DNA of 64,000 nt from Promethearchaeota archaeon (lineage in GTDB: Archaea > Asgardarchaeota > Lokiarchaeia > Sigyniarchaeales > SOKP01), in NCBI GenBank assembly GCA_019058425.1, contig JAHPYZ010000003.1, positions 44,573 through 108,572 of the forward strand, given 5' to 3'. A program made the position numbers and the translations under genes. Shown piece by piece: positions 40,755 to 49,972 of the stretch (position 1 is its first letter; each line of letters begins with the position of its first letter). Under the pieces are notes generated by a model. It saw nothing but the letters and a program-made list of their open reading frames with translations. It did no database searches and was not told the origin of the DNA.

Positions 40755-41098
40755 GGCAATTTCTCCTTTTTACTTTTTGTTTTTCTCTTCATCCATATAT
40801 ATTATTGATTATTAAATTTTGACAAAATTAATTAAAAACCTTTTCAAGCTCTTTATTTCAAAAGTGAAGGAAAATGGAAAAATTTTAAAGACTTAACCTG
40901 CAAAACTTAATTAAAAACTCAAATCTTAATCAAATCATTATTTATGCGCTCTTGAAATAAAAGTATTTTTGGTGCTGAAGTATAGCTTATAACGACCAAT
41001 TGCTCTTTTGTATATTTTATTTGTGGCTTCAAGTACAGCTATATATTTTGAAATATAAATTTAAATAAGACTCTTTCATGTATATAATTAATCGATCA

Positions 41099-41120
41099 GG
41101 GTGACCATAATCGATCACCC
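41099..41120. promoter_or_regulatory. Inverted repeat GGGTGA-N10-TCACCC upstream of M24 gene
   Basis: Perfect 6-bp arms, about 37 nt upstream of the start at 41157. Confidence 0.4.
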
Positions 41121-41156
41121 ATAAAAAAATAAAACAATTAATGGACATAAAAAAAT

Positions 41157-42401
41157 ATGGCATTTGGAAAATATGCGGTCGATTATGAACAAAGAATTAA
41201 TTATGATCGTTTACGTAAAGAAAGGTTGAACCGTGCAAAGGAGCAGATGGAAAAGGATGGTCTTGGTTGTTTATTAACATTTGATCCAGCCAATATCAGA
41301 TATCTCACATCCTATTATGTCACCACACCCATGCGGATGCTCGAAATGCAGTGTGTTTTCATTGCAAAAAACGGTGAGCCATACTTATTCAGTGGAGGTA
41401 CACCCTCAGAAACAGAGAGGCGAATGCCTTGGATGGAAAATAGGGTAAAACCTTCACTTGGGACTCCAAAATTGGCTCCGAAAAATGTACAGGGCCTAGA
41501 TATTGGAAGGATGACCGAAAGGATAGTTAAATTGATGGTTGAACATGGAATGGAGAGAGAGCCTATAGGTGTAGATGGAACTACAATGCAGGCGCTCTAT
41601 GTTGAGGCATTTAACAAAAAGGGAATTAAAGCAGTTAATGGAAAGTCCACAATGGATGAAGCCAGATTGATAAAGACTCAAGACGAAATAGAATTAATGC
41701 GTATAACTTGTGCAAATTCCGAGAGGGCGTTTGCAGCTATTATAGATGCCATAAAACCAGGTATAAGGGAGTGTGATCTCGTGGGTATAGGCATAAAAGC
41801 CCTATATGAGGAGGGTGATGATCATACTGAAGACCTGGTATGCTGTTCCGGCTACAATACCAATCCTTTCGGATGGTCATTCAGTGACAAGCCTATACGA
41901 CCAGGTGATCTAATCTATATAGACGTTGATGGGGCATCTTACCAAGGTTATTTGTCCTGTGTATACAGGACTTTCTGTTGTGGAAAGGCCACCCAAGAAC
42001 AGAAAGACCTGTACGAGGAATGCCGTGCGATGTTATATAACGGGATAAGCGCTGTAAAGGCGGGAAATACAACTCATGATGTTGCTGAAAAATGGCCAGA
42101 CTCACCTAAATACTGGGGATATGACAGATGGAGTGAAGTTGGGTCTTACGCAGTTGGTCATGGTCTTGGCCTTACGCTTCATGATCCTCCACTTATCTCC
42201 CGTGGTTCCAAGGAAGGAGGTTGGCCTCCAATAGAGCTTAAAGAGGGAATGGTGCTCGCCCTCGAGACATGGACCGGTAAAAAAGGCGGCAAAGATGGCG
42301 TTCGGCTAGAAGAAGATGTTCTTGTTACGAAGAATGGATGTGAATTACTAACACGATGGCCAATAGAAGAATTAATGGAATGCTGGATTCCATATAAATA
42401 A
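41157..42401 (+). CDS. M24 (creatinase/Xaa-Pro peptidase/DddP-like) family protein
   Basis: Pita-bread C-terminal domain: YIDVDGASYQGYLSCVYRTF, VGHGLGLTLHDPP, MVLALETW, RLEEDVLVT. Confidence 0.88.
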   Translation: MAFGKYAVDYEQRINYDRLRKERLNRAKEQMEKDGLGCLLTFDPANIRYLTSYYVTTPMRMLEMQCVFIAKNGEPYLFSGGTPSETERRMPWMENRVKPSLGTPKLAPKNVQGLDIGRMTERIVKLMVEHGMEREPIGVDGTTMQALYVEAFNKKGIKAVNGKSTMDEARLIKTQDEIELMRITCANSERAFAAIIDAIKPGIRECDLVGIGIKALYEEGDDHTEDLVCCSGYNTNPFGWSFSDKPIRPGDLIYIDVDGASYQGYLSCVYRTFCCGKATQEQKDLYEECRAMLYNGISAVKAGNTTHDVAEKWPDSPKYWGYDRWSEVGSYAVGHGLGLTLHDPPLISRGSKEGGWPPIELKEGMVLALETWTGKKGGKDGVRLEEDVLVTKNGCELLTRWPIEELMECWIPYK

Positions 42402-42449
42402 AAATTATCATGTATAGTAGTTTGACAAAAATATAATAAGAAATTATAT

Positions 42450-43730
42450 ATGTCAAAATCGATTGTTTCTATTGTAAAGGGTACTGATGCCAAAAAAATG
42501 GTGGAGGATGCATTAAACCATCTAGGTGGAGTTGATTCCCTCATTAAAGAAGGATCAACTGTGATTGTAAAACCTAATGGAGGACATGTTGGATCCCCTG
42601 AGAGTTCCGTGTGCACGAGTCCTGCAGTTGTAAAAGCCGTGATTGAGACTCTGCGGAAGGCAAATCCAAAAAAAATCATTCTAGCAGAATCTTCCGCCAT
42701 AGGATGCGATACTATGGAATGTCTTGAAGTAAGTGGAATATTGAAAGCAGCTGAGGAAGCTGGAGTAGATGATATTCGTGATATTAAAAGTGACACTGAT
42801 CTTATAAGAATTCAGATCCAAAATCCCAGATCCGCTTTAATAAATGTAAAATTACCTCGCTTTCTTGTAGAAGCGGATCATATAGTAAATGTTCCTATCT
42901 TTAAAACTCACGTAAGTATGGTTTTTACATGCGCTCTTAAAAATATTAAGGGTGTAGTACAAGATAGTATCCATGGTGCTATGCATATGACCGATCTCGC
43001 TGCTGCGATGATGGATCTTTGGTCAGTTATCAAGGCAGATCTTTCCATTGCTGATCTTATTAGGCCCATGGAGGGTTTTGGACCACATACAACAGGAAAT
43101 CCGGTAGATTTTGGTTGTATCGTTGCTAGTCAGGACCCAGTAGCTCTCGATGCCACCGTTTGTAGGATGGTTGGTCTGGATATTAATGATGTAGATTACT
43201 TTAAGGCTGCCCGTGACAGAGAACTTGGGGTTGTGGATGAGAATGAAATAGAGATCAGAGGAAATACAATAAAGGAAGTCTACAAGCCATTACATCTGTC
43301 ATATTTGGAAGGTTTTGCAGCGTGGCCAGAGTATAACTTTTACATCGAAAATGCATGTAGCTCCTGCCAGGGGCTTATGGCATTTAGCATGGTAAAACTG
43401 AAATTACTGGGCGAGTATGATAAGAATAAAGGAATTGATATTGTGTTAGGAAGGAAGAAAGAAATCCCTGAAGGAGTTCGTTTTGGTAAAGATCTAATTC
43501 TTGTGGGAGATTGCACCAACTTTTTGAAAAAGAAGATTAAAGAAGCCGGTAAGAGCTGTATCCATGTAGGTGGATGTCCTCCTGGTGAACCGCTTCCATA
43601 TTGGGGGATAACAGATAGAGTTGATTTCCCCAATCCTGACTTGGTCAAAGATCCCAAAAAAGTGAGACAGAGATTGGAAGATGAAACAGAACTTTTATTA
43701 AAGAAGATAAAGGAAAAGAAAAAGGAATAG
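42450..43730 (+). CDS. DUF362 domain protein
   Basis: VIVKPNGGH...; NVPIFKTHVSMVFTCALKNIKG; GGCPPGEP motif. Confidence 0.85.
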   Translation: MSKSIVSIVKGTDAKKMVEDALNHLGGVDSLIKEGSTVIVKPNGGHVGSPESSVCTSPAVVKAVIETLRKANPKKIILAESSAIGCDTMECLEVSGILKAAEEAGVDDIRDIKSDTDLIRIQIQNPRSALINVKLPRFLVEADHIVNVPIFKTHVSMVFTCALKNIKGVVQDSIHGAMHMTDLAAAMMDLWSVIKADLSIADLIRPMEGFGPHTTGNPVDFGCIVASQDPVALDATVCRMVGLDINDVDYFKAARDRELGVVDENEIEIRGNTIKEVYKPLHLSYLEGFAAWPEYNFYIENACSSCQGLMAFSMVKLKLLGEYDKNKGIDIVLGRKKEIPEGVRFGKDLILVGDCTNFLKKKIKEAGKSCIHVGGCPPGEPLPYWGITDRVDFPNPDLVKDPKKVRQRLEDETELLLKKIKEKKKE

Positions 43731-43954
43731 TTTAATTCACTCTCACCAGAAGAAGAGTGAAGCAGACTGCCCTACTTCATAATCTTCACATTGAACTGGT
43801 TTTAAATCTGACATAAAATAAATTAATGAAGATTTAGATAAAATTTTAACTATTAATTTTAAAGGTGGAGCAGTAGTCAAGTGAACATGTTCAACAATAT
43901 ATTTAAATTATAATGACTGCTTTTAAATTCGATCGATTTGAGTACACATATTAG

Positions 43955-45868
43955 GTGATTATTATAGAAAATGAAAGAATTTCTTATCATAAATCTGTTC
44001 AAAAAGTTTATGAGAGAATTAAAAAAGATGGTATGACTAATATTTGGGATCGCTTTGAAGCTCAGGGGTTTGGAGGTGATCCTGATAAAAGATGTCCATT
44101 TTGTTTAAAAGGTGCACGTTGTGATTTATGTTCTAATGGTCCTTGTAGAGCTGATTCATCAATAGACAAACGTGGTGTATGTGGAATGACTGCGGACGGA
44201 ATGGCAATGCGAATGATGCTTCTTAGGAATGTTATGGGTACGTCCACTTATCATTATCATACTGAAACAACATTGAAAACCTTAAAGGCTACGGTAGAAG
44301 GTAAAACTCCATTTAAAATTTCTGAACCCGAGAAACTAAAAATTTTTGCTGAGCGTCTTGGTTTAGATGCATCTGGTTCAGAAAAAGATATTGCACTGAG
44401 ATTATATTATTTTGTAAAGGAAGATTTTAATATACCTTATAATGAACAAAGTAAAATAGTTGAGAAATTGGCACCATCCGAAAGACAAGAAGTTTGGAAA
44501 AAATTAGGAATTTTTCCAGGTGGACTATATGGTGAAATGATGTTTTCTACTAGTTCTTGCCTAACAAATGTAGATGGCTATTATGCAAGTTTAGCACTTA
44601 AAGCAATGAGACTTGGGATTGCCATGGCATATCAAAGCCAAATTGTAAATGAATTCACTCAGGATATTTTATTTAATATTCCCAGACCACATAAAATGAG
44701 AGTCAATCTAGGAGTCTTAGACCCAGATTATGTAAATATCCTTCCAAATGGGCACGAACCATTTCTAGGATTTGCAATGGTCCAACTTGCACGAAAAGCT
44801 GAATGGCAAGAAAAGGCGAAAGCAGTTGGTGCAGAAGGATTGAGAGTTATAGCAAATATTGAGACTGGACAAGAAATGATACAAAGATGGGAAATGGACG
44901 ATGTTTTTTATGGGTTTACAGGAAATTGGATTATGCAAGAAGCAATCTTGGCAACTGGTTGCATTGATGCTTTTATCTGTGATATGAATTGTTGTATGCC
45001 AATTGACCCTATATATGCTGAAAAATATAAATTCAGGTTAATTCCGGTATCAGAAGTTGTGGTTTTTGAGGGGGTAACTGAACGGGTGGATTATAAGCCT
45101 GAAAAAGCTGAAGTACAAGCAGCGACATTAATTCAAATGGCTATTGATAATTTCAAGGAACGGAGAGCGAGCGTAGAACCTATTATGGGTTTGGACATGA
45201 ATGAAGCGGTAGTTGGATTTTCGAGTGAAAGTATTCTTGGTGCTCTTGGAGGGACACTAGATCCATTACTAGATGTAATTAAAAATGGTACTATTCGAGG
45301 AATTGCTGGATTAATATCTTGTACTACACTTAGAGATTATGGACAAGATGTGCATACAATTCAAGTGGCTAAAGAATTAATTAAAAGAGATATTTTAGTA
45401 TTATCAATGGGGTGTGGTAACGGTGCATTACAAGTTGGAGGATTATGTTTACCAGAAGCAAAAGATATGGCTGGTCCGGGTTTAAAAGCGGTTTGTGAAA
45501 AACTGGGAATCCCTCCAGTTCTTAGCTATGGAACATGTACTGACACAGGTAGAGTTGCTGATTTGATTGGAACTATCTCTGTTGCATTAGGTGGTGTACC
45601 AATTCCAGATTTACCAATAGTAGCCGCAGCTCCAGAATATATGGAACAAAAGGCCACAATTGATGCAATATTTGGTTTAGCTTTTGGTCTATATACCTAT
45701 GTCAATCCAGTACCAACAGTCACTGGTGGTGCGGATTTGATTAAACTCTTGACCGAAGATTGTAAAGATTTAACAGGTGGAATATTGCATGTAGAAACTG
45801 ATCCAATTCAAGCTGTTGATGCAATGTTAGTCCATATTGAGAAGAATAGGGAAAAATTAGGCATCTAA
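43955..45868 (+). CDS. cooS: Ni-dependent CO dehydrogenase catalytic subunit (CooS type)
   Basis: RCPFCLKGARCDLCSNGPCR N-terminal clusters; SMGCGNGA, SYGTCTDTGR and APEYMEQKA motifs. Confidence 0.92.
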   Translation: MIIIENERISYHKSVQKVYERIKKDGMTNIWDRFEAQGFGGDPDKRCPFCLKGARCDLCSNGPCRADSSIDKRGVCGMTADGMAMRMMLLRNVMGTSTYHYHTETTLKTLKATVEGKTPFKISEPEKLKIFAERLGLDASGSEKDIALRLYYFVKEDFNIPYNEQSKIVEKLAPSERQEVWKKLGIFPGGLYGEMMFSTSSCLTNVDGYYASLALKAMRLGIAMAYQSQIVNEFTQDILFNIPRPHKMRVNLGVLDPDYVNILPNGHEPFLGFAMVQLARKAEWQEKAKAVGAEGLRVIANIETGQEMIQRWEMDDVFYGFTGNWIMQEAILATGCIDAFICDMNCCMPIDPIYAEKYKFRLIPVSEVVVFEGVTERVDYKPEKAEVQAATLIQMAIDNFKERRASVEPIMGLDMNEAVVGFSSESILGALGGTLDPLLDVIKNGTIRGIAGLISCTTLRDYGQDVHTIQVAKELIKRDILVLSMGCGNGALQVGGLCLPEAKDMAGPGLKAVCEKLGIPPVLSYGTCTDTGRVADLIGTISVALGGVPIPDLPIVAAAPEYMEQKATIDAIFGLAFGLYTYVNPVPTVTGGADLIKLLTEDCKDLTGGILHVETDPIQAVDAMLVHIEKNREKLGI

Positions 45869-45960
45869 ATTCTAATAGTTAAGAAAAAAATTTTTTTCTC
45901 TCTTTTTTTTTATTCAATAGAGTCTTTAATTTAAAAATAAATACTACATTTAATTTTATT

Positions 45961-46251
45961 TTATTTTTTAATAAGATTATATACTTCAAATAAGATCTCA
46001 CAAATTATTGAGATCCCACCAATTACCATAAAAGGTTTATATAATTCATTTCTGAAAACACAAATCTCAATACAATCTTTTTGTATAGGAAAATCTATGA
46101 TCCATGACCACCAATACTCACAAGCACTTCCACAAATTTCAAAACCAGGGATTATATTGACGAAGCATAGATAAGAGAAGAGAAGAAATAAAATTCCAAT
46201 GCTAAGAAATATTATTCGAAGTAAGTTAATTTTTGAGATTGGAAAATTCAT
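45961..46251 (-). CDS. Small two-TM membrane protein
   Basis: 96 aa with N- and C-terminal hydrophobic helices and Cys pairs. Confidence 0.5.
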   Translation of the reverse strand: MNFPISKINLLRIIFLSIGILFLLFSYLCFVNIIPGFEICGSACEYWWSWIIDFPIQKDCIEICVFRNELYKPFMVIGGISIICEILFEVYNLIKK

Positions 46252-46434
46252 AATTTAATAGAAATAAGAGTTGATTGTTAATAAGATTTAATTTCTATTT
46301 GTACAATGAGTACTTTGGCTGTGTAGTAGAATTAATTTTTTATTTTAAAGTATACTTTTCGTGATTCTATCTCGTAATTCTATTAGAACATGTTCGAAAT
46401 TAAAAATATATAATCACTTCCATTTGATTAAATC

Positions 46435-47249
46435 ATGACTGAAACAAAACAATATAAAACAGTAAAAAGAAAAATTATTAAGATTGATGAAGATCTTTGT
46501 ACAGGATGCGGTAATTGCGTAGTCGACTGTGCAGTAATATAAAGAATGATTTATATAGCATAAAGGGCGCGCTCGCAGTTGTCGACGGAAAAGCTAAGGT
46601 TATAAATGAAGTTTTCTGCGATGGTCTCGGTGCGTGTATTTCTGGTTGCCCTGAGGGTGCACTTGAAATAATCGAAAGAGAAGCACTAGAGTTTGATGAA
46701 GAAGCTGTTGAGAAACATTTAGAGTCTATTAAAGATAATGAATATACTGAGGCTGAACAAATAAAACAAATTGTTACAGAACATACTCATCAATGCGGTT
46801 GTCCTTCTGCTCAAACAATGGTTTTTGAAAAAACTGAAGTACAAACAGAAGTAGCTGGAAAGATTCCTTCTGCTCTACAACAATGGCCAGTTCAAATGCA
46901 TTTAATTAATCCTCGAGCTCCATACTATCAAGGCGCAGATGTTTTACTTGCAGCTGATTGTGTTGGATTTTCCTATGGTGATTTTCATAGAGATTTCTTA
47001 AAACAAAAATCAATCGCTATTGCTTGTCCAAAACTCGATCAAGGCAAAGAAGTTTACATAGAAAAAATTAAAACTTTAATTGATGATGCAAAAATAAATA
47101 CACTTACAGTTACCATTATGGAAGTTCCTTGTTGTTCTGGTTTATTAGCTTTAGCCCAAGAAGGAGCTAAACGAGCAAGCAGAAAAGTTCCAATAAAAAA
47201 TGTAGTCGTGGGCATACAAGGAAATATTATAAAAGAAGAATGGGTATAA
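46435..47249 (+). pseudogene. Ferredoxin-type 4Fe-4S protein, reading frame interrupted by a 29-nt insertion at 535-563 of the 46 kb block (46535..46563)
   Basis: 5' ORF 46435..46542 (MTETKQYKTVKRKIIKIDEDLCTGCGNCVVDCAVI*) and 3' ORF (KGALAVVDGKAKVINEVFCDGLGACISGCPEGALEI...). Deleting 46535-46563 joins GCA GAG GGC GCG CTC = AEGAL. Confidence 0.7.
46535..46563 (+). other. 29-nt stem-loop insertion in ferredoxin gene
   Basis: taATATAAAgaatgaTTTATATagcataa: perfect 7-bp arms; length not divisible by 3; carries in-frame stop. Confidence 0.65.
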
Positions 47250-47272
47250 TTTTTTTTATTATTTTTTATTTA

Positions 47273-47926
47273 TTATTTTTCAAATAAGACTTTCTTTTTA
47301 ATGATTTTTCTAAGCATTACCGATAATGCTGATTTAGATTTACCCATTTCGTTAGCCAATTCTTCTAAAGAAATTTTCCGTGGAATTTCAAAGAATCCTA
47401 AAGAGATAGCCTTATCAAGGATATTTGATTCATCAAAAGATAATTTACTTTTATCATCTTCAATAGTATAAGGAGAGACTCCAATTCTTAGCAAATCAAA
47501 ATTGATATTTTTCTTTTCAAAAAGAGTAAGTAGTTGATCGATTCTGTCTCTGCTTGAAATTAACCTCCAATAAGCATAACCATCTTCTACTCTTACCGGA
47601 AAGTTCACAAGTACTCCACATTTTATTATAGCATATAATAAATATGGATCTTTTGTTTTCACGGTAAATTTAACTTTATTTTCTTGTTTCTCTATTACAC
47701 TTAACTCAAAAACAGATGGATGATGACTAATCTCTTCTATAATAGAATCAATATCATAATGTAAAATTTCAATTAGACTATTTCCAATAGACTTCTCAAG
47801 ATCATAAGGTAAAAAATGAGAAATTTCCATTTTTATATCAGGGTAATTCTTAAAAATTTCAGAAATCCATATCTGTTCTGGAAATTTAATCTTAATTCTT
47901 GCTAAACTTGGTTTACTTGAATCCAT
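47273..47926 (-). CDS. HTH_10 (bacterio-opsin activator-like) transcriptional regulator
   Basis: C-terminal LDKAISLGFFEIPRKISLEELANEMGKSKSALSVMLRKIIKK. Confidence 0.85.
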   Translation of the reverse strand: MDSSKPSLARIKIKFPEQIWISEIFKNYPDIKMEISHFLPYDLEKSIGNSLIEILHYDIDSIIEEISHHPSVFELSVIEKQENKVKFTVKTKDPYLLYAIIKCGVLVNFPVRVEDGYAYWRLISSRDRIDQLLTLFEKKNINFDLLRIGVSPYTIEDDKSKLSFDESNILDKAISLGFFEIPRKISLEELANEMGKSKSALSVMLRKIIKKKVLFEK

Positions 47927-48013
47927 CTTGGAAATATTGGGATTTTAGATTTTAAATTTTTATTTTGATATATAATGAATATTTACTAATAAAAACAAAA
48001 TATTGCGTGATAT

Positions 48014-49162
48014 TTAGGAATCCTCTAATTTTTCAATTAATTCATTCCAACCCTCTGTTTTTTTCAAATCTTTTAGTTTTCGAGCATTAAATAGCGCATC
48101 TCTCAATTCTGGGATAAAATCTGGGTCCATAGCGATAACTTTTGAAAAAGTTGATAAAGCTTCTTTCAACTTATCAGCTCTAACAAGAATAATACCATAA
48201 TTATAAAGTTGAAACGCATTTGGTTGTTTAATTTTAAGAAATTTTTTCATATATTTTATACCTTCTTCAGGTTGGTTAAGAAAGAGCCCTCTATACCATG
48301 TATTTTCCCACAGAATGTATGCTTTATCAAAACTCCCTAAAATAATGTCATATTCCTTTTCTAATTCAAACCCTACTTTTTCAGCAGTTTTTTGAGAAGC
48401 TATATTATGATTAGAACAGTGCCAACCAACCGTATAATTATTTTTTAAACAATAATCTAAAGTAGCTTTAACAGTTAAGGTAGCATACCCTCTCCTTCTG
48501 AAATTTTCATCCGTACCTACACCTATTTCGGTTTTTTTTTCTGTAACCCAATCAGAAATGCACCAACTGATTATCCTTTTTTCTTTATTAACAAGACAAA
48601 ATCCTAATCCTCTATTAAGAAAATCTACTTTAGAGCTCCATGACTTCTTTATGTAATTGGTAATTTCATTAAAATTTGTAAGATCTTTCCTTTCAAAAAA
48701 TTCTTTATTTAAAAACTCCAAACTATATCCATCAGGAATAGATTCTTCCCACTTAAGAGAAACGGAGTTTTTATATAAAAAATAAGATCTATTTAGTGGA
48801 AGATAATCTATTATATTCATGTCTTGTTCGATCTTATTTTTCCAATTCTTATGATCATAATATATAACCCATGTATTCTCAAAATTTTCTGAAGTTATTC
48901 TCGCTTTGGGGAGTATTTCGTTAAAAATCAGATTAGCTATTTCTTTATTTAGATTTGAGTTACTATATTCACCAGCTAAATAAATTGAGTTTTCATTATC
49001 AACTAACACTCCTGTTTTAGGACTTTCAGGATTATCTAACCACATTCTTCCTTGATTGTCTCCATTTATTACGGCTAAACTGTTTAAAGCATAGAAGATA
49101 TTTTTGAATAGCTTCTTGTAATTCTTAAAATCAACAACTTGTATTTCCTTTATCAATTCCAA
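48014..49162 (-). CDS. GNAT-family acetyltransferase with C-terminal TPR
   Basis: EIGVGTDENFRRRGYATLTVKATLDYCL acetyl-CoA motif; KLKEALSTFSKVIAMDPDFIPELRD TPR. Confidence 0.75.
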   Translation of the reverse strand: MELIKEIQVVDFKNYKKLFKNIFYALNSLAVINGDNQGRMWLDNPESPKTGVLVDNENSIYLAGEYSNSNLNKEIANLIFNEILPKARITSENFENTWVIYYDHKNWKNKIEQDMNIIDYLPLNRSYFLYKNSVSLKWEESIPDGYSLEFLNKEFFERKDLTNFNEITNYIKKSWSSKVDFLNRGLGFCLVNKEKRIISWCISDWVTEKKTEIGVGTDENFRRRGYATLTVKATLDYCLKNNYTVGWHCSNHNIASQKTAEKVGFELEKEYDIILGSFDKAYILWENTWYRGLFLNQPEEGIKYMKKFLKIKQPNAFQLYNYGIILVRADKLKEALSTFSKVIAMDPDFIPELRDALFNARKLKDLKKTEGWNELIEKLEDS

Positions 49163-49359
49163 CTCACTCCTTTAAAATTGTAATTTAAAGAGTTAATAAA
49201 TACCTTTCTAGATTTGTCTTTAAGAATTGAATGAAAACTCTTTTTCATGTATTATTTTTGGTGTTTAGAATTGATTTTTTCATATCATTTTTGAAGGGTT
49301 TATACATTTTTTAAGCAATAATCATCAATTTTTAATAAAACCGAATAAAATACATTATT

Positions 49360-49965
49360 ATGGTCGAAAAGAAGAATCTACTTTTAGGGATATGTGGGAG
49401 TCCAAGAAAACAAGCAACTGAATATGCAGTTCATTATGCATTAAACTATGCTGCTGAAAAATTTGGGTTTGAGATTAAGTTTTGGAGTGTTAGGAATAAA
49501 AAAATAAATTTCTGTATTCATTGCGATTACTGTATTCGAGAAAAAAAGGGATGTGTAAATAAAGATGATATGGAAGACCTTTATGTTTTATTAGAAGAAG
49601 CCAAATTTCTTCTATTTGGGACTCCCATATTTCAAGGTAATTTGTCAGGTCAATCAAAAACGGTAATGGATAGGTGTCGTGCTATGGTTGCTAAGAATCC
49701 TAATGTGTTTAAAGATAAAATCGGAGCCGCATTGGCAGTTGGAGGAGACCGAAGTGGAGGTCAAGAGATTGCTATAAGAAGTATTTTAGATTTTTACCAA
49801 CAAAACCATATTCTCTCCGTATCCGGTGGTGCTTTTGGAGCAAATCTTGGTGCTGCTTTATGGAGTAGGGATTTAGGGAAAGAAGGTATTGAAAAAGATA
49901 ATGAAGGTTTAAGAAACATCCGAAAAGTAATAAAAAGAATGGCAGATTTTAAATTTAAACAGTAA
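49360..49965 (+). CDS. NADPH-dependent FMN reductase / iron-sulfur flavoprotein family
   Basis: LLGICGSPRKQATE; CIHCDYCIREKKGC; LLFGTPIFQGNLSGQSKTVMDRC. Confidence 0.9.
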   Translation: MVEKKNLLLGICGSPRKQATEYAVHYALNYAAEKFGFEIKFWSVRNKKINFCIHCDYCIREKKGCVNKDDMEDLYVLLEEAKFLLFGTPIFQGNLSGQSKTVMDRCRAMVAKNPNVFKDKIGAALAVGGDRSGGQEIAIRSILDFYQQNHILSVSGGAFGANLGAALWSRDLGKEGIEKDNEGLRNIRKVIKRMADFKFKQ

Positions 49966-49972
49966 AAAATGA

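Noticed and set aside
42179-42796. 205-aa minus-strand ORF
   Set aside because: Antisense to the well-supported M24 and DUF362 genes; no recognisable motif; typical shadow ORF.
46515-46620. Canonical bulge-helix-bulge intron at the 29-nt insertion
   Set aside because: With the only boundaries that restore AEGAL, I could not pair the required 4-bp central helix; kept as an unexplained insertion.
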